Below the pieces are notes generated by a model. The model was not told where the DNA came from. It made no database searches and saw only the letters and a list, made by a program, of their open reading frames with translations. A stretch of 64,000 nt of DNA from Streptomyces sp. NBC_00094 (GTDB lineage Bacteria; Actinomycetota; Actinomycetes; Streptomycetales; Streptomycetaceae), in NCBI RefSeq assembly GCF_026343125.1, contig NZ_JAPEMB010000001.1:7135501-7199500 (forward strand), given 5' to 3'. The position numbers and the translations under genes are program-made. Positions 8,400 to 16,792 of the stretch are shown piece after piece. Every line of letters begins with the position of its first letter. Positions within the stretch are counted from its first letter, which is position 1.

Positions 8400-9125
8400 A
8401 TGACGACGGTCACCACACGCACGGTCGCGTACCCGGCCGACGACCTGACGATGATCGGGCACCTCGCGCTCCCCGCCGGTGTCGACCGCCGGCCCGCGGT
8501 CCTGATCGGACCCGAGGGGCCGGGCCTGAACGACGTCCAGCGTCAACGTGCCGACGCCCTCGCCGAACTCGGTTACGTGGCGCTGGCGTTCGACATCCAC
8601 GGAGGGCGCTGGTTCACCGACCCACAGGACATGCTGGACCGCGTGATGCCGCTGCTCGCCGACCCCGACCGGATGCGGGGCATCGGCCATGCGGCACTCG
8701 ATGTGCTGCGCGCCGAACCACGGACCGACCCCGACCGGATCGCCGCCATCGGCTACGGCACGGGGGGCGCGATCGTGCTGGAACTCGGGCGCGACGGCGT
8801 CGACCTGCGCGCGATCGGGACGGTCAACGCACTGACCACCGGCCGACCGGGCGAGGCGGCACGCATCCGCTGCCCCGTGTGGGCCGGAGTCGGGTCGGAC
8901 GACCCGATCATGCCGCCGGCGCAACGGGACGCCTTCGCCGCCGAGATGCAGGCCGCGGGCGTCGACTGGCGCCTCGTGGTCTACGGCGGAGCCCAGCACG
9001 CCTTTCACCACCCGCCGGTCGACCACGCCGTGGTCCCCGGCGTCGCCTACCACCCGCGGCATGCGCGGCGCGCCTGGCAGGACATCGTCGACCTGCTCGC
9101 CGAGAACCTGCCCGAAACGGAGTGA
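8400..9125 (+). CDS. Dienelactone hydrolase-like alpha/beta protein without the nucleophile
   Basis: A 241-residue protein of the dienelactone hydrolase family by order of motifs: N-terminal LALPAGVDRRPAVLIGPEG with the oxyanion region, the turn after strand 5 (AAIGYGTGGAIVLELGRDG), the acid loop (GSDDPIMPPAQ) and the histidine (YGGAQHAFHHP). The family normally has Cys or Ser at the third position of the GY-x-x-GG turn; here it is Gly (codon GGC), while the Asp and His remain. It is therefore probably not a classical hydrolase, or uses another residue. The ATG at 8400 gives the family N-terminus; the ribosome site is poor. It stands right after the CTAG target of the two IS elements, 78 bases before the acetyltransferase gene. 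Confidence 0.75.
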   Translation: MTTVTTRTVAYPADDLTMIGHLALPAGVDRRPAVLIGPEGPGLNDVQRQRADALAELGYVALAFDIHGGRWFTDPQDMLDRVMPLLADPDRMRGIGHAALDVLRAEPRTDPDRIAAIGYGTGGAIVLELGRDGVDLRAIGTVNALTTGRPGEAARIRCPVWAGVGSDDPIMPPAQRDAFAAEMQAAGVDWRLVVYGGAQHAFHHPPVDHAVVPGVAYHPRHARRAWQDIVDLLAENLPETE

Positions 9126-9203
9126 GGTGCGGCCTGCGGTCGTACGCGGAAGGCCTGCGCCCCGGTTTGACCTCAAGGCGGGTCGAGGTACGAGGCTGGG
9201 TTC

Positions 9204-10313
9204 ATGAACATCCGACCGGCAGACACCCCGACCGCCCCGACCGCAGTCCCCGCCACCGACACCCCGACCGCAGTCCCCGCCACTGACCACCTGACGGCAG
9301 TGCCCGCCACCGACACCCCGACCCCCGAGGCACGCCACCGACCCCCGACCACCGAGGCACGCCCGGAGGGCCGACCCGCCGATTTCGTCCCCGTCCCCGA
9401 CCCCAGCCCCACCGACCACCGACCCGACCGGTGGTCCGGCGAACTCCTCCACCTCGACGCCTATCTGGCCCGGATCGGGTACGACGGCCCCCGCGAGCCC
9501 ACCCTCGCCGTCCTGCGCGACCTCCAGCGCGCCCACACCACCCACATCCCCTTCGAGAACGTCCACGCCGTCCTCGGCCGGGACCTGCCCCTCGACCTGC
9601 CCTCCATCGAGGCCCGCCTCGTCGACGACCGGCGAGGCGGCTACTGCTTCGAGCACGTCCTCCTCTTCGCCGCCGCCCTCGAACGCCTCGGGTTCCACGT
9701 CACCGGCATGATCGGACGGGTCAGCCTCGGCGCGCCCAAGGTTCTCCCCGCCACCCACGGCCTGCTCGCCGTGACCGCCCGCGACGACGACCGCGAGTGG
9801 CTGTGCGACGTCGGCTTCGGGGCCGGTCCGCTCGGACCGATCGAGATCGCCGACGGGGCCCACGTCGCGTACGAGGGCTGGCGGCATCGGTTGGAGCGGC
9901 GGCCCGGCGCCCACGGCATCGATCAATGGTGGCTGTACCAGACGGCCCCCGGTCCGTCCGGGCCGGACAACGACCCCGAGCGGGTCCCGACCCCCTGGAT
10001 CGACCGGCACACCTTCACCCTCACCGCCCAGTACCCGATCGACTACGTCGTCGGCAGCCACTTCGTGGGCACGAACGCGCGCTCCCCGTTCGTCCGCCGG
10101 CTCTTCGCACAGCGCATGACCCCGGCCGCCCACTACGGCATGGACGACCTGACACTCGTCACCACCCGCCCCGACGGGACGAACACCACCGAGGAGATCG
10201 CCCCGGAGGCCCTGGACGGGACCCTGCGCGAGGTGTTCGGGATCGCCCTCACGGAGGAGGAACTCCGCGAGCTCGCCGCCCGCCGATCGGCCGCGGCGAC
10301 GTCGACGGCCTGA
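9204..10313 (+). CDS. Arylamine N-acetyltransferase with repeated N-terminal extension
   Basis: A 369-residue protein. The NAT domain begins near residue 80 (LDAYLARIGYDGPREPT) and has the Cys-His-Asp triad of the family: Cys148 in RRGGYCFEHV, His185 in ATHGLLAV and Asp202 in CDVGFGAG. These enzymes transfer acetyl from acetyl-CoA to aromatic amines, hydrazines or, as dedicated amide synthases, to biosynthetic intermediates. The first ~75 residues are a Pro/Thr/Ala-rich, probably unstructured tail coded in part by three 27-base repeats; usual NATs lack it. The ATG at 9204 has only a weak ribosome site, so a later start that drops the tail cannot be excluded. Confidence 0.88.
   Translation: MNIRPADTPTAPTAVPATDTPTAVPATDHLTAVPATDTPTPEARHRPPTTEARPEGRPADFVPVPDPSPTDHRPDRWSGELLHLDAYLARIGYDGPREPTLAVLRDLQRAHTTHIPFENVHAVLGRDLPLDLPSIEARLVDDRRGGYCFEHVLLFAAALERLGFHVTGMIGRVSLGAPKVLPATHGLLAVTARDDDREWLCDVGFGAGPLGPIEIADGAHVAYEGWRHRLERRPGAHGIDQWWLYQTAPGPSGPDNDPERVPTPWIDRHTFTLTAQYPIDYVVGSHFVGTNARSPFVRRLFAQRMTPAAHYGMDDLTLVTTRPDGTNTTEEIAPEALDGTLREVFGIALTEEELRELAARRSAAATSTA
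9239..9319 (+). repeat. Three tandem 27-base repeats in the NAT gene
   Basis: Units 9239-9265, 9266-9292 and 9293-9319 differ at a few positions and each codes nine residues (TAVPATDTP, TAVPATDHL, TAVPATDTP). They keep the reading frame, so gain or loss of a unit would only change tail length. Confidence 0.9.
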
Positions 10314-10339
10314 CCGACCGGCGCGGCCGGGACCCTCGG

Positions 10340-11311
10340 TCAGCCGCGCAGGCGCCCCGGCAACCAGCGGAGCTGGGCCGCCTGCTGGAAGGAGCCGCCG
10401 CCCTCGTGGTCGTTGAAGTCGTAGACCTCGATGGCCTTGTCCTCGGGCGCGTACGCGTTGAAGGCGGCGAACACCGTCGACGGCGGGCACGTCAGGTCCT
10501 CAAGCGCGGTCGAGAAGAGGGCCGGCGCCGTCGCGCGGGCCGCGAAGTGGACCCCGTCGAAGTAGGCCAGCGTGTTCCGGGCCTGCTCGACGCGGCTGCG
10601 GTGGGTCTTGAGGTAGTTGCCGATCTCGCGGTACGGGGTGCGGTCCGTGATCGTCGTCGCGCGCGGGAAGTCGCACAGGAACGGCACGTCCGGGGCCACG
10701 GCCACCAGGTCCCGCACGAGACCGGCGACCGCCAGGGTGATGCCACCGCCCTGGCTCCCGCCGGTCACCGCCGTGCGGCCGGCGTCCACCAGCGGGTGCG
10801 AACGCGCGGCCTCCACGGCGCGGACCGCGTCCGTGAAGAGCCGCCGGTAGTAGTAGGTGGCCGGAGCCTCGATGCCGCGGGTCATGAATCCGGGGAGCGC
10901 CGGACCGCTGCCGACCGGGTCGGGAGTGTCGCCGACGGCCCAGCCGCTGCCCTGGCCTCGGGTGTCCATCACGAAGTGCGCGAACCCGGCCGAGGCCCAG
11001 AGCAGATGCGCGTGCGGCAGGTCGCGCCCGCCCCCGTACCCCAGGAACTCGACCACCACCGGCAGCGGTTCGGACGTGCCGGCCGGCAGGACGAACCATC
11101 CCTTGACCGGCTGCCCGTCGAACCCGGCGAAGGTCACGTCGTACGTCTCCACCGTGGTGAGCCCCGTCTCGACGGGCTCGAAGCGCGCGTCGAGCGGGAA
11201 CGCGCGGGACTCGTCGAGGGTCTTCGCCCAGAAGGCGTCGAAGTCCTCCGGCTCCACGGACGCGCTGCGGTACGTCCGGAGTTGGTCGATGGGCAGGTCG
11301 AACTGGCTCAT
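10340..11311 (-). CDS. Acetylxylan esterase / cephalosporin-C deacetylase (CE7)
   Basis: A 323-residue cytoplasmic alpha/beta hydrolase of carbohydrate esterase family 7. The triad can be placed: Ser186 in TGGSQGGG, Asp272 in the TALEDLTCPPSTVF block and His302 in DHEGGGSF, with RGQGSGW (near residue 118) typical of the family. CE7 enzymes deacetylate short xylo-oligosaccharides and also cephalosporin C. No signal peptide, as usual. The ATG at 11311 gives the family N-terminus (MSQFDLPIDQLRTY); an upstream GTG at 11338 has no ribosome site. An 11-base-arm palindrome lies 71 bases upstream of the start and may be its operator. The gene converges with the NAT gene. Confidence 0.9.
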   Translation of the reverse strand: MSQFDLPIDQLRTYRSASVEPEDFDAFWAKTLDESRAFPLDARFEPVETGLTTVETYDVTFAGFDGQPVKGWFVLPAGTSEPLPVVVEFLGYGGGRDLPHAHLLWASAGFAHFVMDTRGQGSGWAVGDTPDPVGSGPALPGFMTRGIEAPATYYYRRLFTDAVRAVEAARSHPLVDAGRTAVTGGSQGGGITLAVAGLVRDLVAVAPDVPFLCDFPRATTITDRTPYREIGNYLKTHRSRVEQARNTLAYFDGVHFAARATAPALFSTALEDLTCPPSTVFAAFNAYAPEDKAIEVYDFNDHEGGGSFQQAAQLRWLPGRLRG

Positions 11312-11381
11312 GGAAACCGCCTGGTGCGTAAGGGTCACGTTCGAAATCTCGACCGGTTCGCCCGGCCCTCCTCACCCTAGT

Positions 11382-11409
11382 CCGGAGATTCATATACGTG
11401 AATCTCCGG
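11382..11409. promoter_or_regulatory. Perfect 11-base-arm palindrome in a divergent promoter region
   Basis: CCGGAGATTCA (11382-11392), six bases TATACG, then TGAATCTCCGG (11399-11409). It is AT-rich in the centre, has no T-run, and lies between two divergent genes, so an operator fits better than a terminator. The likely targets are the esterase gene to the left and the small STAS-like gene to the right. Confidence 0.6.
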
Positions 11410-11540
11410 GGTCGGGCTCACCGACACTTCACGCCGAGCACGCCACGAGAACGCTTCCGGGCCGGTCCCCGTGGCATCCTCGGACGATGCCCCGGCCGTG
11501 TCCGGCCGCGGGTTTTCGTCGTCCTGCGCGGAGGGACACC

Positions 11541-11822
11541 ATGCTCATCAGCCACACCGTTCGCCACGACGTCCTGCACGTGGCGCTCCACCGCGACCTG
11601 GACGTCACCAACAGGGCCGCGGCAGCCCTCCAGATCCAGGCCCTGGTGCAGGCCCACCGCCCGACACGCGTGATCATCGCGGTCCCGGCCGCGGACCCCA
11701 CCCCCGCCACCCTCAGCGCCCTGGCCCGCGCGCACCGCATGTGCGGCAGCCTGGGAATCCCCGTCACCCTGACCGGCGCAAGCGCCAGAACCCGCGACCT
11801 CCTGGACGTGAACACCCCCTAG
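11541..11822 (+). CDS. Small STAS-like (anti-sigma antagonist type) protein
   Basis: A 93-residue protein. The pattern of a short beta-strand pair (VRHDVLHVALHRDLDV), a helix (AAAALQIQALVQAH), a strand (RVIIAVP), a helix (ATLSALARAHRMCGSLG) and a strand (IPVTLTGA) followed by a helix fits a STAS fold. The regulated Ser/Thr of SpoIIAA-type proteins would fall near PAADPTPATLSAL, but no clear match is seen. The ATG at 11541 follows GGAGGGACACC, a good ribosome site. The family assignment rests on fold pattern only. Confidence 0.55.
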   Translation: MLISHTVRHDVLHVALHRDLDVTNRAAAALQIQALVQAHRPTRVIIAVPAADPTPATLSALARAHRMCGSLGIPVTLTGASARTRDLLDVNTP

Positions 11823-11935
11823 GGGGCGTCTGGAAAATGGACGCCATCCCTCGCTCTGCGGCGTGATGATCCCGGCGTGGGGCGAGGGGACCTTTCTGAC
11901 AAGCAGTGGGCAGGCTCAGGTGCTGCTGCCCGCAG
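11823..11935 (+). mobile_element. Fragment of an IS5-family element (left end and first transposase codons)
   Basis: A GTG at 11877 reads GRGDLSDKQWA, the usual N-terminus of IS5-family transposases of Streptomyces, then loses frame where RLEPLLP would be expected, though the bases TGCTGCTGCCC remain. The other transposase parts are missing. The fragment overlaps the 3' end of the gene on the other strand, so the last residues of that protein (about HPAGSST) are probably coded by IS-derived DNA. Confidence 0.55.
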
Positions 11936-13811
11936 GGTGTCTCCCCAGCAGTTCGGCCAGGCCGCGGCGGGTGGCGGCGATGACGACGCGGTCCTCCGGT
12001 CGTAGCACGTAGCCGGGGTGCAGGTCCCAGAGGAGTTGGGGCTGTTCGCCGTCGTGGTGGGTGGAGGCGAGGTCGGGGCGGCGGGCGGCGGGGGAGGCCG
12101 TGTCGAGGGCGAGGACGCGCCAGGCGCCGGGGCGGAACGCTTCGGAGACCGTACGTCCTTCGAACCGGGGGTGTCCGGCGACGAGGAGGGCGGCGAAGAC
12201 CAGGACCTTGCGCTCGACCGGGATCGCGCCGAGGATCTGGCGGCCCATCATGGCGCCGGCGAAGGCGGGGGCGGCGAGGTGGGTGACGCTGCGGCTGCGG
12301 GTGAGGGCGTCGGGGTGGGCGGTGCGCAGGGTGCGGTAGACGGCGGTGGCGAAGTCGTCGTCGTACAGGCGCATGGCGACGCGCAGATCGGCCTTGACCG
12401 TACGTGCGTAGAGGACGGCCTCCAGGTTGGTGGTGTCCGCACTGGTGAGGGCGAGCAGTGCGTGAGCCCGGTGGACCTTGGCGGCCTCCAAGACGCCCTC
12501 CTCCGTGACGTCGCCGAGGACGACCGGCACATGGAGGCTGCGGGCGAGGGGGATGCCGCGGGCGTCGGGGTCCTCCTCGACGCAGACGACGGGGATGTCG
12601 AGTTCCCGCAGCCGGGCGAGGACGCGGGTGCCGACCTTGCCGAGTCCGAGCAGGACGACATGGCCGGACAGGCCGCGGGGCGGGCGGCGTAGGGCGCCCG
12701 CGCTACGGAAGGTGCCGAGTGCCTCCAGCGCTCCGGCGACGAGGAGGGGGAGAAGCGCGAGGCCGACGAGCCCGGTCAGGAGCTGGAGGACTTGGTTCGT
12801 GGCCGGCGCGTCGATCGCGGGGTCGTTGATGGAGAACAGGTCGAGCAGCGTGATGTAGGCGGCGTGCACCGGGTCGGCGTCGGTGAGCGCAGTGGTGGTG
12901 AGGGTCAGGGCGAGGACGGAGGCGACGATGCCGGCGAGCGCCCAGCGCAGGCGGCTGGATAAGAGGTCGCGCAGCGGCGGCCCACGGCGGGCCAGGCGCC
13001 GTGCGGGCAGGGCGGGGCCCGTGTATCGGACGGTCTCCAGGACGACGCTGCCGCGCCCGGTGCTGCCCGCCACGGTCCGGTCGTCGGGCAGCAGGACGGG
13101 GCCTTGCGGCCCGCTGGCCTCCGAGCCTTCCGCGCCCGCCGGGTCGGCAGTGGTGGACGAGAGCAGCGCCAGGGTGCACAGGCCGGAGTCCGGTACCTCG
13201 CCGCGTCCGGGCGGGGTGCGGTCGGCGGCTCGCAGGAGCAGGCCGTCGGCCTGGACGACCTTGCTCGTGCCGGCGACCGCGGTGGCGGCGAGGGCGGGGG
13301 CCGCGGTGTCCGCGTCGGACAGGACGGTCGTGGAGGCGTCGAGGACGGCCCGTTCCATGCCGGGGGAGTGCACGAGGGCAGCCTGGTCGAGTAGCTCCTC
13401 CAGTCGCTGGCCGAGCTTGCGGTTGTACATGCGGACCACCAGCCGAAGCCCCGGGTTGAGCCGGCGGGCGGCGAGCGCTGCCCGCAGGTTCGTCTCGTCG
13501 TCCTCGTACAGCAGCGCGAGCGCGGTTGCCCGGTCGGCCCCGGCCCGCAGCAGCGCCTCTTCCGTCGGAGCCTGCGCCGTCGACACGTGCACGGGTACGA
13601 CCGTGCCCCCATTCGTCGTGTCCGCCGGCGCGGTGACCCGCCCGGCGGTCCGCACCTCGGCCTGTTCTCCGGTGAGGACCAGAACGACACGCTGCCGGTA
13701 GACCTCCCGGAGCTCGTCGGCCAGCCGGTGCGCGAGACCGTCGTCGCCGCAGACCACCATGTGCCCGCCGGCCCGTGCCGCCGCGTTCCCCTGCTGCGGC
13801 AGTGCCGCCAT
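11916..13811 (-). CDS. Membrane protein with two NAD-binding (RCK/TrkA-N) domains
   Basis: A 631-residue protein. Domain order: an N-terminal TrkA-N-like domain (GGHMVVCGDDGLAHRLADEL, near residue 16), a membrane part with one helix near 300 (LAGIVASVLALTLTTTAL) and another near 350 (LLTGLVGLALLPLLVAGA) separated by a pore-loop-like YITLLDLFSINDP, then a second TrkA-N domain (HVVLLGLGKVGTRVLARL) with its own ligand acid (VCVEEDPD) and a TrkA-C-like tail. The loop has no TxGYG potassium filter. Related proteins are annotated as NAD-binding or castor/pollux-like ion channels. The ATG at 13811 was chosen because AGGGGGAG stands just before it; an ATG at 13835 lacks this. The C-terminal end overlaps an IS fragment. 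Confidence 0.75.
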   Translation of the reverse strand: MAALPQQGNAAARAGGHMVVCGDDGLAHRLADELREVYRQRVVLVLTGEQAEVRTAGRVTAPADTTNGGTVVPVHVSTAQAPTEEALLRAGADRATALALLYEDDETNLRAALAARRLNPGLRLVVRMYNRKLGQRLEELLDQAALVHSPGMERAVLDASTTVLSDADTAAPALAATAVAGTSKVVQADGLLLRAADRTPPGRGEVPDSGLCTLALLSSTTADPAGAEGSEASGPQGPVLLPDDRTVAGSTGRGSVVLETVRYTGPALPARRLARRGPPLRDLLSSRLRWALAGIVASVLALTLTTTALTDADPVHAAYITLLDLFSINDPAIDAPATNQVLQLLTGLVGLALLPLLVAGALEALGTFRSAGALRRPPRGLSGHVVLLGLGKVGTRVLARLRELDIPVVCVEEDPDARGIPLARSLHVPVVLGDVTEEGVLEAAKVHRAHALLALTSADTTNLEAVLYARTVKADLRVAMRLYDDDFATAVYRTLRTAHPDALTRSRSVTHLAAPAFAGAMMGRQILGAIPVERKVLVFAALLVAGHPRFEGRTVSEAFRPGAWRVLALDTASPAARRPDLASTHHDGEQPQLLWDLHPGYVLRPEDRVVIAATRRGLAELLGRHPAGSST

Positions 13812-13927
13812 GTCTCCCCCTGTGACGTGGTGCATGAGCCGACTCGATCATTGCCCTGAGGTTGTCGGCTTCCGGCCTGGTGCCTGGCGTCTCGTGTCGT
13901 ACGGCTTGCCGTGTCGCGGAGCCGGCG

Positions 13928-14473
13928 TCACGGCCGTCCTGCCCGGTCGTCCAGCTTCGCGAAGACGAGAGTCAGTCCGCCACCCGCGCCCGCGATGAGG
14001 CCGTAGATCGTGAACATGAATCGCTGGCCCTGCTTGTTCAGCGCCTCGTACTGGCTTCTGGTGACCTCGATCCTCTGCCGCTGAGGGTCGGTGGTGTCGA
14101 CCGCGTAGTAGCGGCCCCGGACGGAATCGGTCGCCTGGAGGCCCGAGTCGTCCGAGAACGCCCCGGAGAGCAGGACGGCCCCTGCCAGGCCCAGTCCTAC
14201 GAGGAGGGCGTGCACTCGGCCCGGCAGAGCCTTCAGGGCACGCCATTGGTTCGTCTTGTTGCGCGCGTATCCCCTGACGCGGAACTCGAGCGCGATGCTG
14301 CGGAAGATCGTCGCGGCGTGGAGCGGGAAGAGCAGGGCGAACCCGATACCGAGGAGAATTCCCTCGCCGGCGAAGGGCGGAAGGTAGGGGACGGCGGTAT
14401 AGGCGGCCGCGGACAATGCGACTGTGGCCAAGGCCAGCTGCAGCCCCGCGTGCACCGTGAAGCTTCTTCTCAC
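13928..14473 (-). CDS. Membrane protein of unknown function
   Basis: A 181-residue protein with four predicted membrane segments: LQLALATVALSAAAYTAV, GILLGIGFALLFPLHAATIF, ALLVGLGLAGAVLLSGA and FMFTIYGLIAGAGGGLTLVF. Between the third and fourth is a polar domain of about 50 residues (GRYYAVDTTDPQRQRIEVTR). I do not recognise the family. Its GTG start overlaps the stop of the upstream small membrane protein gene by four bases, so the two are translationally coupled and probably work together. Confidence 0.6.
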   Translation of the reverse strand: MRRSFTVHAGLQLALATVALSAAAYTAVPYLPPFAGEGILLGIGFALLFPLHAATIFRSIALEFRVRGYARNKTNQWRALKALPGRVHALLVGLGLAGAVLLSGAFSDDSGLQATDSVRGRYYAVDTTDPQRQRIEVTRSQYEALNKQGQRFMFTIYGLIAGAGGGLTLVFAKLDDRAGRP

Positions 14474-14763
14474 GCCGTCCCCCCTTGTCGGACTCGTGTC
14501 TCAGTCGGTGATTCGATGGCTCCGTTGCCGGAAGCCTTCACGGCTGTCGCGGGTCCGGAGGCCGGCCCCGTACCGGTGACACCCCTCGTGATCGCCCCCG
14601 CGAATCCGAGTGCCGACACGAATCCGGCGATCACCGGCAGCGACAGAAACCCGTCGAGCCCCCCGCCGAGTCCGTCGAGGGCCCCCTCCAACACTCCGTC
14701 GAGGAGCAGGCACAGGACGAGCAGCAGCAGGCCACCGATGCCGAGACCGAGAAACCAGGCCAT
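14470..14763 (-). CDS. Small membrane protein (NfeD/DUF1449-like)
   Basis: A 97-residue protein with an N-terminal membrane helix (FLGLGIGGLLLLVLCLLLD), a Gly/Leu-rich stretch (GVLEGALDGLGGGLDGFLSL) and a second helix (VIAGFVSALGFAGAIT), followed by a polar tail. The pattern is like the N-terminus of NfeD-like or DUF1449 proteins that partner flotillins, but the OB-fold domain is absent. The ATG at 14763 follows AGGGGGCAGGG. First gene of a two-gene unit with the 181-residue membrane protein. Confidence 0.55.
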   Translation of the reverse strand: MAWFLGLGIGGLLLLVLCLLLDGVLEGALDGLGGGLDGFLSLPVIAGFVSALGFAGAITRGVTGTGPASGPATAVKASGNGAIESPTETRVRQGGTA

Positions 14764-15051
14764 GTCCCTGCCCCCTCGGTCCGCACGTCGATACGCGTGC
14801 CGCTTCCGCCGTCGACGGAGGTTCCCATGCAACCGCGCAGGAGTTCACTGCCGGATCCCGGCAATCTTTACGCGTTCTTGATGCCGCTCTCCCGTACCAG
14901 CTTCCAGCCGGTGAGAGACGCCTGGTGGGACCCCCGGCCACCCGATAGGGTGCAAAGAACGCATCAACATGATGCTGGTGTGCCGGGAGGTCTGGTCGGC
15001 GTCCGAGGGCCTGTGTGCCCGTTTGACGACATGCCCCGGAGGTCCGTCCCC

Positions 15052-15867
15052 GTGACCCAGGCACACCCCCGCAAAGTCGTCTTCGGACTGCTGCCGTGGC
15101 CCGAACGCCAGGCCGTCACCGAAGCCCTGCGCACGGAGACCGTCGGCGGGCTCGTCCTGCTCACGCTGGCCGTCGTCGACGACCTCGGCGCCATCCTCAT
15201 CATCGCGATCTTCTTCACCTCGGACCTCGACTTCCGGGCCCTGGGCGGGGCGGTCGTCGGCCTGGTTCTCTTCTCCGTTCTCCAGCGCCTCCGGGTGCGC
15301 GGCTGGTGGTGGTACGTGCCACTCGGCGTCGCCACCTGGGCGCTGATGTACGACTCCGGTGTCCACGCCACCGTCGCGGGCGTCGCCATGGGTCTCCTCC
15401 TGCGTACCACCCGAGACAAGGGCGAAGCCGCGTCCCCGGGCGCGCGCGTCTCGCACCTCGTCCACCCCGTCTCGGCGGGCGTGGTCGTCCCCCTCTTCGC
15501 GCTGTTCGCCGCCGGAGTCACCGTGTCAGGGGGTGCGCTGACCCGTGTGTTCACGGATCCCGAACCCCTCGGCGTCGTGATCGGCCTCGTCGTCGGCAAG
15601 ATCCTCGGCATCTTCCTCGGCACGTACCTCGCCGTCGCCCTCCTGATCGGCGAACTCGCCTTCCCCGACCCGGCCACAGCCGAACACATCAAGGCCGCCG
15701 TCCTCGTCGGCTCACTGATCGCCGCTGCCCTGGCAGCCGTCCTCCTGCGCCGCCGCAACCGCCTCTACAAGCGTCTGTACGACGAGGAGGAGCGCGACGA
15801 CGACGCCGACGGCATCCCCGACATCCACCAGACCGGCTCGCGCACCGGCGCGGCGAACGAGGGGTAG
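15052..15867 (+). pseudogene. nhaA: Na+/H+ antiporter NhaA with an in-frame internal deletion
   Basis: The product would be 271 residues, against about 390-460 for complete NhaA. The first ~20 residues (LPWPERQAVTEALRTETVGG) are the usual NhaA N-terminus just before membrane helix 1. The next residues are LLTLAVVDDLGAILIIA, which in full proteins come some 140 residues later and contain the paired Asp of helix V. The rest, with later helices and C-terminus, is normal. Helices I to IV, including the conserved TDIAFAL helix, are therefore missing while the frame is kept. Transport activity is very unlikely. The GTG at 15052 has a CGGAGGTC ribosome site. The next gene starts inside its stop codon. 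Confidence 0.85.
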
Positions 15868-16133
15868 TGGCTGTGGGATCCGCGGTGCTCGGAGTGACGA
15901 TCATCATCGCCCTGCTGGTCGTTCGTGCGGCCGTCCACGAGCTGAGAGCTCCCGGGAGCGGGGCGCGCCAGTGGGCGTTCCTCCGCGACGCTCGGGCGTG
16001 CGCGGTGGGTGCGTTCGCGGGGCTTGTTCTCGGCGCCGTCGGCTGGGCGTCGACAGGGCCCGCGAGCATCCCGTGGGCGGTCCTCGCCGGACTGCTGGTA
16101 GCCGGCCTCGCCGGCTCCGGACACCGCCCTTGA
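15867..16133 (+). CDS. Small membrane protein downstream of nhaA
   Basis: An 88-residue protein that starts with a GTG overlapping the stop codon of nhaA (TAGTG), behind GAGGGG. Three hydrophobic segments are visible: SAVLGVTIIIALLVVRAAV, AVGAFAGLVLGAVGWAS and WAVLAGLLVAGLAG. No known family. Co-translation with nhaA suggests an accessory role in the intact ancestor (inference). Confidence 0.55.
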   Translation: MAVGSAVLGVTIIIALLVVRAAVHELRAPGSGARQWAFLRDARACAVGAFAGLVLGAVGWASTGPASIPWAVLAGLLVAGLAGSGHRP

Positions 16134-16152
16134 CCTGCAAGAAGCAGGCAGG

Positions 16153-16735
16153 TGTATTGCCTCGTCAGGTTGGGGACGCGGCTTGCGGGTGGTTTGCCTG
16201 CGAGTGCGGTGTGTCCGCGGTGGTGATTGTAGGAGTGGAGCCGGCCGGGGAACGCTTCGCGGCGTTCGATGTCTGACCGGTAGGGGCGGGCGTAGGCCCA
16301 TTCGTCGAGCAGGGTGCGGTTGAAGCGTTCGACCTTGCCGTTGGTCTGGGGCTGGTAGGGCCGGGTTCGTTTGTGGGTGATCCCGGCCGCCGCCAGGCTG
16401 TCGCGCCAGTCGCGTGAGCGGTAGCAGGAGCCGCTGTCGGTCAGAATCCGTTCGACGGTGATCCCAGCGCCGGTGAAGAAGGCGGACCTTGATGATCCGG
16501 CGTTCGGTCCGGGTCGGTGTCCGGCGCGGCGTGTGATGGGGACGGCTGGAGCGGTCACCCATGCCCGCTTCGCCCAGGGCGCGGTACCGGTCGGCCCATC
16601 GCTGGGCGGTGGTCGGTGAGACCTGGAAGCGTTCGGCGGCTCGGCGCAGGGGCCGGCCGTCCTCGACCACACAGCGGGCCAGACGCAGTCGGCCGGTCTC
16701 GGTCAGGGGTGCATGACGGTGGGCACGAGGGCCTT
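16153..16735 (-). pseudogene. IS481-family transposase, internally deleted and frameshifted
   Basis: The N-terminal helix-turn-helix segment (RRAAERFQVSPTTAQRWADR, then GDRSSRPHHTPRR) is followed after TRTERRIIKVR by a jump into another frame near 16480, which reads GITVERILTDSGSCYRSRDW and then HKRTRPYQPQTNGKVERFNR. The latter holds the second Asp and the final Glu of the integrase core. The segment with the first catalytic Asp is missing. No start codon remains in frame with the HTH part. Confidence 0.8.
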
Positions 16736-16792
16736 TCGGTCAGGTGTAGACGTCGTAATCCACACCGAACCGGAAGGCCCTCACCTGTTCAA

